Shown one piece after another: positions 55,168 to 64,000 of a stretch of 64,000 nucleotides of DNA. The stretch's first letter is position 1. Each line of letters opens with the position of its first letter. The stretch is from the NCBI RefSeq assembly GCF_026213295.1, contig NC_079413.1, positions 19,864,378 to 19,928,377 of the forward strand. The letters run 5' to 3'. The translations under genes and the position numbers were made by a program. Origin of the DNA: Gadus chalcogrammus. Its lineage: Eukaryota; Chordata; Actinopteri; Gadiformes; Gadidae. Below the pieces are notes generated by a model, which was not told where the DNA came from, did not search any database, and was given only the letters and a program-made list of their open reading frames with translations.

Positions 55168-55655
55168 TAAGTATAAACTAGCAGTTAATTAACAGTTATA
55201 GTTAATTAACAATTTATCGTCTAGTAATCCTTTACCTGTGTTCATGTTAACAAAGGCATATATTTCTACATTTTTAAATAGAGTTAGGGTTGGGATTACC
55301 CTAACCAAATACCCCTAATCCCTATGCTAATGGTAGATAATAATGCTTATTACTGCATTAACTAATGTTGATTATTACCCTCATGCAAATACATATATAT
55401 GGTCCAACATGAATACCTTTTACATTCTTTCATACATTTATGTATGTTTTTGTATTGTTCTGCAGCTGTTTTGACCCCATCTATAATGTCTGTAATAAGT
55501 TATCCTAAAAAACTCCTAATTTTACTCACATCAAAGGCTGGCCTGACTGCCCTACAGGCCTGTTCTTACAGTCCATCCCTGCGTTCCTCTCGGAAAACGT
55601 CTTTCAAATAAAACGTATTCCCAGGACGAAGGGACGGAGAGGAGTGTGGACCCAC
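55168..55655. other. Intron-like flank downstream of minus-strand exon 1
   Basis: AT-rich. At 55190-55400 it shares TTAACAAAGGCATA and CTAGTAATCC-like phrases (inverted) with 16440-16560, the intron after the exon-1 stub at 16381, supporting a duplicated intron. No exon 2 was found on the minus strand here. Confidence 0.5.
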
Positions 55656-55839
55656 CTGTCATGGTGAACATGCTCACCACCGGGTTGATCCCTCGGTTGC
55701 CCAGCAAGGTCATCTCCACCTGGTCCGCCGAACTCTTCTTGCTCTCCCTCTTGGATTTGAAAGAGGCCCAGATACCGGTTCCAAGGACCATCAGGTAGAA
55801 GAAGACCATCACCACCACTCCTGGAACGTTGAGAGCCAT
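55656..55839 (-). CDS. SLC5A7-like exon 1, complete, minus strand
   Basis: The exon encodes MALNVPGVVVMVFFYLMVLG, TGIWASFKSKRESKKSSADQ, VEMTLLGNRGINPVVSMFTM and T, ending ACAG|gtgggt. It covers the N-terminus, TM1 and the start of TM2 of a CHT1-like choline cotransporter. The ATG at 55839 is preceded by a conserved 5' flank to about 56190. Its exon phase matches exon 2 at 18940, but that exon is on the opposite strand 37 kb away. It therefore begins a second, inverted gene copy whose other exons were not found in the window. Confidence 0.85.
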
Positions 55840-56295
55840 GGTTCATCTGCGGCTGTGGGACTCTCCTCAGGATCCTATCTGAACCTCCTTCAGGCTGTCT
55901 TTTGATTGTTCAACTATCTGTAAAGGTGGACCTTAAACCAGCATTGACCCACCCAGAAATTAATCCCCTCACCAAGCTGGTTATGGAAATAACCCCAAAC
56001 ACACAGAACCCACGAGGACGCCTCGCTATCCGAGGGTAAGGCTTCACGGACACCTATAGGATAACGGCACGGTGTGTGGCACATTTTATATACAACATCA
56101 CACATTACAACGACGGCACAAAAATGTAATAATGTTTGAATTCCCACTAAAACAATGGGTTCCCGGGCTCTTTAAACTGTAATGGCATTATTAAAGGTCC
56201 CATGGCAGGAAAATCTCACTTTATGAGGTTTTCTAAGATTAATATGAGTTTCCCTAACCTGCCTATCGTCTCCCAGTGGCCAAAACTTGCGTTTG

Positions 56296-58149
56296 TGTCA
56301 TGGTCTTTGTCGTGTTTTGGTGTGTTTCCCTGTGTTTCCTTCCTGTGTTGATTACTGCTCCCTCCCCAAATGTGTCTCAGCTGTTCCTCGTTGCGTTTGC
56401 TACTTAAGCCCTTGTCTTTCCTTTGTTTCTCGTGCTGTCATTTTGGTTTGTTGGTCCTGCGTGTTCTCTGTAGCTACCTGTGTTCCCTGTAGCTACCTGT
56501 GTTCCCTTGCTCCTTGCCTTAGCCTTTTGGCAGAAATAAAGTGCAGTTTTCTTTACCCGTCTGCATCTGGGTCCTACCGGCCTGACTGCACCCACAACCT
56601 TAACAGAATGACAGCACCAAGATTGGACCCAGCGGACGCTCTATTTTGCTGTGAGTTGGAGGATTTGTTGGTGTTGATAATCATAGCTATGGCTGGCTGG
56701 GAGAACATTCCCAGCAGGAAGGAGCAGGAGGCTGTGTTGGGGCGTATGTGCAGGGCTGTTGCGTCAAGGCCAGAGTTGGAGGACGCCTTACCCGAGTGGG
56801 CAGTCGAGCTGCTCAACCCCACAGCCTTTTGGCCGGAGAGCTACATGCCACTGCCACCGGACTTTGGTGACCGGCCTAAGCCTCCACGCTCCTGCTCTCA
56901 GCCTCTGCCCCCGGTCCCCAGCTACCAGCCTCTGCCCCCGGTCCCCAGCTACCAGCCTCTGCCCCCGGTTCCCCGCTACCAGCCTCTGCCCCCGGTTCCC
57001 CGCTACCAGCCTCTGCCCCCGGTTCCCCGCTACCAGCCTCTGCCCCCGGTTCCCCGCTACCAGCCTCTGCCCCCGGATCCCCGCTACCAGCCTCCTCCCT
57101 TGCGGACAATCAGAGTGGGGGTGGTGAGTTTGGGGTACCACCCGGTTCCTCCTGGCACTCCAGCTCCCGCACTGACTCCGGTCCCCGAGCCCTGTACGGT
57201 TCCTGAGCCCCCTCCTCCAGAGGGGACCCGCGCGCTCCTGCCTGAGGAGGTCCGCCCTCTGCTCCTGCCGGAGGGGACCCGCCCTCCAGACCGTCCAGGG
57301 GAGGCACGCCCCCTGATCCTTCCAGAGGGGGCCCGCCCCCTGCTCCTTCCAGAGGGGGCCCGCCCCCTGCACCTTCCAGAGGGGGTCCGCCCTCTACCTG
57401 GCCTTCCTCCAGAGGGGACCCGCCCTCTACCTGGCCTTCCACCAGAGGGGACCCGCCCTCTACCTCGCCTTCCTCCAGAGGGGACCCGCCCTCTACCTCG
57501 CCTTCCTCCTGAGGGGACCTGCCCTCTACCTCGCCTTCGCCGGCCTCCTGAAGGGTTCCGCCTTCGCCGCTGCCGGCCTTTAGGGGGGTTTCTTAGCCGC
57601 TGCAGGCCTCATGAGGGACTGAGCCCTCATCGTCCTTTCCGCCGGCCTCCTGAAGGGTTCCGCCTTCACTCTGCCTCTGCTTGCCCCCCAGGCCGTCCGC
57701 CTGAGGCTCCCTGCCATGCCCTGGGGCAGTTTTCTGGCCGCCCGCCTGACACCCCTCCGCTCTACCCCAGTCCATTTATTTTTTTTGATTCCCTCCTTCC
57801 CCCTTGTTTTTTTTTTGCTTGTCGTGGGTCGCCTGGGAGTCGACCCACGGGGGGGTACTGTCATGGTCTGTGTCGTGTTTTGGTGTGTTTCCCTGTGTTT
57901 CCCTCCTGTGTTGATTACTGCTCCCTCCCCTAATGTGTCTCAGCTGTTCCTCGTTGCGTTTGCTACTTAAGCCCTTGTCTTTCCTTTGTTCCTCGTGCTG
58001 TCATTTTGGTTTGTTGGTCCTGCGTCTTCTCTGTAGCTACCTGTGTTCCCTTGCTCCTTGCCTTAGCCTTTTGGCAGAAATAAAGTGCCGTTTTCTTTAC
58101 CCGTCTGCATCTGGGTCCTACCTGCCTGCCTGCACCCACAACCTTAACA
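56296..58149 (+). mobile_element. Non-autonomous LTR retrotransposon, complete, TSD GTTTG
   Basis: LTRs 56296-56605 and 57859-58149 start TGTCATGGTCT and end ACCTTAACA. GTTTG flanks both ends (56291-56295, 58150-58154). The second LTR lacks a short duplicated phrase (TAGCTACCTGTGTTCCCTG) present in the first. A G-run (GGGGGGGTAC) precedes the 3' LTR as polypurine tract. No protease, RT or integrase is encoded, so it depends on another element. Confidence 0.93.
56623..57780 (+). CDS. Proline-rich gag-like ORF of the LTR element
   Basis: Starting in frame near LDPADALFCCELEDLL, the ORF continues as MAGWENIPSRKEQEAVLGRM, ALPEWAVELLNPTAFWPESY, and then about eight 24-base units encoding QPLPPVPRY or QPLPPVPSY (56896-57100). 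A second repeat zone follows with PLLLPEGARP and LPPEGTRPLP units (57230-57540). The frame stays open from 56287 past the 3' LTR start. The first 80 residues may derive from a gypsy gag N-terminus; the rest has no domain that I know. The repeats are extended polyproline-type sequence. Confidence 0.55.
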
Positions 58150-58815
58150 GTTTGGTGTAAAACGAGCACTAGGTATCCTGCTCGCCTTGGAATGTGGCCC
58201 CATATGTCTTCATAAGGGGCCAAGTTGCCTCCCCTTTCTCTGCCTTGCCCGCCAAGAGAATTTCCCCCGCCAATGAGACAATGAGCTACAACCGTGGGAG
58301 CGCAACATGTGTGTGTGTGTGCGTGTGATTACACACACTGTAACGCTGTAAAGTATTGTACACTTCATTGTTATTTGGATAACCGTTCTGCTGTTGGTGT
58401 TATAGCGCATAACACGTCGGTTCTTTGACGTCTATGGGATTTCCACAACGAGACTGTAGTTATCTCAGCCATGGTTGATAAGGAATTGGGCAAAAGGAAC
58501 TTTGGCTTTGACTCCCTGAATAACATTAACTGCGACATGGAGGAGAAAGGGATTGTTGCCTGCAATTGTCTCCCCCCCGGAGGCCCGCTGTCCGCCGCCC
58601 GCTGCCGCGAGGCACCAACAACGCAAAGAAACCACAGCCTGGCAGCGGGCAGCCAGTAACAGGCATCCGGCAGCGGGCAGCCGGCAGCGGGCAGCGAACA
58701 GTTCATTCTACTTCAGATTGATGTGGAAGTACAAGAACCAGAGACGTCGGAGAACCCGAAGTAGTGGTTTGTGATTCATAATTTCGTCTGGAGTCGCACA
58801 CAGCTTTTGGCCGTG

Positions 58816-59391
58816 TGTGAGGGGACATACGGCGTCTGGCTTGCAGGGGGGAATATGAGCATGTTGGGAGCACACCGGATCGGCTGGGTGGATTGGGTCT
58901 GATTGCGGACACCTCCTCGCAATCAGACCAATCAGGGAGTGTGTATTTACCTGCCTGCTTTATCTTGTAGTGAGAAGGGATCGGGAGCAGAAAGACAAGG
59001 ACTGGAGCACATGAACTACGCAGCGAGAAAGTCTCTAGAAACGCTCCCTATGACCGCAGTGGCAGATTTATAATTGGAGACCTTCCATGGAGTGGCCGAG
59101 GTCTCTCGGTGGCCTCGTCAGGAGTGGGCTCACCATCTTCTGCCACTCCTGACAGGGGAGGCCCAGCTTGCAGCCCAGCTGGCAGCCCACTGTCTGCCGG
59201 CCGGGGCCCAACGGGACTCCGACATCGTCGCCAGGGCCATCAGGGACCAGCTTTGCCTCCATCCAGAGGAACATCAGCGCCGTTTCCGGGCATTGTCCTT
59301 CGCTGAGGGGGACCGACCCTTCGCCCATGCCCAGCAGCTGCGGGACCAAGCCAGGAGATGCCTGGTCCCGGACCGGACCTGCTGTTTCCAT
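58816..59391 (+). mobile_element. Second Gmr1-like gypsy copy, 5' part
   Basis: Begins TGTGTGAGGGGACATACGGC, homologous to the LTR at 44165 but much diverged and shortened. SCAN-like gag follows at 59070-59391 (ETFHGVAEVSRWPRQEWAHH, RRFRALSFAEGDRPFAHAQQ). It stops at CLVPDRT where hAT-type sequence begins. It is older than the 44-kb copy. Confidence 0.8.
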
Positions 59392-62464
<3,073 letters not shown>

Positions 62465-62674
62465 GGAGAGGGAGAATGTTACCTTGTGTGTAATTCAGTT
62501 TTTGTATTTGCACTCTTTATGTTGCTGAATTCTACAAGCCAAATAAATTTACTTAAAACTTAGTTCCCTGGCCCCATTCGTCTTTGTAAGTAAATGTTCT
62601 ATTTTGCCTTTATTATTTTGTCAGAATGCACCACAATACTTCGGTTGTTTGTGAAAATCACTACATCACTCTAG

Positions 62675-63262
62675 TTCGAGCCTCACACATCCCCTGATTC
62701 TCGGGTTGGTTTGGGCTGGGTTTCCGCAGGCTGTTAGGGGGACTTAAGGGGTGCGTACATGACAAATAGGGACATGTGAGTCATGTGCTGTGTTCTCTGC
62801 CGATGCGGGGGCGTCCGACGCTGTTCAGGGAGCAGGGGAGGCGCCGAGTCCTCAACCCGAGTTCCCAGCGCTGAGGTTCCCACCGGTGGAGGATTTTCCC
62901 CTCGAGCAGTCTCGAGACACTACCCTACGCTCAGCCTTCAACCAAGTGATAGCTATTGATGGTGCTCGGGTACAGCCAGACGCAGTGCTGACCTACCCAC
63001 ACCGGGGATTCGGGCGGAGGTGCACAGGTGGTGCGCCTCCTGTCCCCGAGTGTCAGTTGGTGATTCCCCGGCCGTCCTCAGGGCTCCCTTACGGCCCCTT
63101 CCCCTGGTGGAAGCCCTCTTCGACCGCATTGGCATGGACATTATCAGGCCATTAGAACATACCGCACAGGGGTATCGATTTTTGTTAGTCGACTCCTGAT
63201 CGACTACTCGCAACCCGATACCCGGAGCAATTCCTTTGCACAAGATCTCAGTGAGGAGTGTT
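62675..63262 (+). mobile_element. Second Gmr1-like gypsy copy, protease-integrase part
   Basis: Resumes Gmr1-like sequence at the protease end (CGAGCCTCACACATCCCCTG), then FPPVEDFPLEQSRDTTLRSA and FNQVIAIDGARVQPDAVLTY. It then jumps to an integrase region that includes ACATTATCAGGCCATTAGAA, with deletions of about 200 bases relative to 46060-46260. It ends at GTGTTGCGCAT where a hAT terminus begins. Confidence 0.8.
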
Positions 63263-63265
63263 GCG

Positions 63266-64000
63266 CATAGGGTTGCCAACTTTCAGAAATTAAAATAAGG
63301 GACGCTCACCACGGGCCCGACTCCTGTGGGGCGGGGCGCCCGCAGCAGTTTTATTTTGTGCTGGTGTTTTTAGTAAAGGGTTGATCAAGAAAGGAATTAG
63401 TCATACTTAAAGCTTGAAATGCTTTATTATCACATAACATTCTCTTATAAAGTGCAGTCAATTAAATCTTGAATGAAATCTCTTTGTGTGGCGTGTGCAG
63501 CAATGAACTTTTAAAATATAAACTAAATAAACTGAGAACTTCATGTTACTTTTTAAGTGCATAACTATAGGGACTCTCTTTGAACATTTTTACAAAAAAA
63601 ACAGTACAAATAAACAACAAAAACACATATAAACTTATGTAAAAAAAGAAAGTGCAAAACATTACTCCTTCCCTCAACATTACTCCTCCCCTCAAAACTG
63701 TTACTTCTTTTTCCAGGTGTACTTCTTGTTACTCCTTGCAGCACTGAGTAACTCTTTGTCTTTCAAAGCGCTGTTGTAAAACTCTGAACAGGACTGCTCA
63801 AAGTTGAGAGTGATCAGCAGCTCACTTCTCATGAGCTCTGTGGAGCACCTATTCCTGCAGTCACTCCATTTGTTGGCCATTCTGGAGAAGATCCTTTCCA
63901 CACATCCAGTGGATGCTGGGATGCTCAGGATGTGTCTGGTGATAGACAGCATGTTTGGCAGGTCAGCTACTCGAAAGAGAGCCACCAACCTGGCAGCCAC
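63266..64000 (-). mobile_element. hAT transposon, truncated by window end
   Basis: The left terminus AGGGTTGCCAACTTTCAG resembles known hAT ends. The minus strand at 63701-64000 encodes the C-terminal part of the transposase. The stretch 63340-63700 is AT-rich and non-coding (probably 3' UTR). Confidence 0.75.
63701..64000 (-). CDS. hAT transposase C-terminal region (partial)
   Basis: The minus-strand frame reads AARLVALFRVADLPNMLSIT, RHILSIPASTGCVERIFSRM, and SDCRNRCSTELMRSELLITL, ending KKYTWKKK and a stop at 63701. The SIPAS-xx-CVERxFS signature is the hATC dimerisation domain. The frame is open to the window edge without lesions, so this copy could be relatively young; the catalytic core lies outside the window. 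Confidence 0.85.
   Translation of the reverse strand: MAARLVALFRVADLPNMLSITRHILSIPASTGCVERIFSRMANKWSDCRNRCSTELMRSELLITLNFEQSCSEFYNSALKDKELLSAARSNKKYTWKKK

Larger units (their letters stand above)
56195..58815. mobile_element. Family-A TTAA element interrupted by an LTR retrotransposon
   Basis: The left terminus AGGTCCCATGGCAGG follows TTAA at 56191-56194. After the LTR element the family-A body continues at 58155 (GTGTAAAACGAGCACTAG) to the Gmr1-like LTR at 58816, where the right end is lost. Confidence 0.75.

Noticed and set aside
56287..57933. Host proline-rich secreted protein gene
   Set aside because: The frame lies between two LTRs with a 5-bp duplication and runs into the 3' LTR; the N-terminal hydrophobic part is translated LTR, not a signal peptide.

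Overview
The window looks like ray-finned fish (teleost) nuclear DNA. The evidence is short GT-AG introns, teleost-type tRNA-derived SINEs, L2 and Rex/RTE-like LINEs, Ty3/gypsy elements, PIF/Harbinger and hAT transposons, long (CA)n and (CT)n tracts, and two recognisable animal genes. The species cannot be fixed. A Gmr1-type gypsy element, a type first described from Atlantic cod, is compatible with a gadiform fish but does not prove it. I see no bacterial, CRISPR or operon-like content, and no new defence or metabolic system. The unusual content is the layered insertion record and a broken transporter locus.

1-8.1 kb: low-complexity DNA, then a 59-bp dimeric satellite (about 1038-1594), then exon-like G+C-rich sequence with a tandem exon duplication (2797-3805), then the 3' half of a TOGARAM-family gene on + (4674-8119). 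That gene encodes the two C-terminal TOG domains of a ciliary microtubule regulator. Its exon phases agree throughout, so it is probably the only intact-looking host gene here, although its 5' part is uncertain.

8.2-16.3 kb: a SINE, a decayed Harbinger (nuclease plus Myb-like gene), a ZNF862-like hAT fragment broken by a ZBED-type hAT, an unexplained segment, and the 3' end of a gypsy element that runs into a 100-N scaffold gap.

16.4-38.9 kb and 55.6-56.2 kb: pieces of a choline-transporter-like gene (SLC5A7/CHT1 family). Exon 1 sequence occurs at three places: a 12-base stub beside the gap, a broken 5' half at 38.8 kb, and a full copy on the minus strand at 55.7 kb. Exons 2 and 3 (19.0 and 19.5 kb) are separated from the last two exons (31.4-32.5 kb) by about 12 kb of transposons, and the middle exons were not found. 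Insertions in between include paired Harbingers, a solo LTR, a Harbinger element containing a LINE, an L2 LINE carrying a hAT MITE, and two families of TTAA-flanked elements.

39-51 kb: one minus-strand gypsy element of K02A2.6-like type hit by four later insertions, each with its own target-site duplication: a hAT, a young 4.9-kb Gmr1-like gypsy with integrase before reverse transcriptase, a solo LTR, and a 555-bp MITE in the proposed LTR. A related LTR at 15.6 kb keeps the empty site of that MITE.

51-64 kb: further DNA elements, an old diffuse repeat, an intact-ended non-autonomous LTR element with a proline-rich ORF (56296-58149), a diverged second Gmr1-like copy holding a DUF4371/ZMYM-type hAT pseudogene, a 53-bp minisatellite, a 100-bp (CA)n tract, and the end of another hAT.
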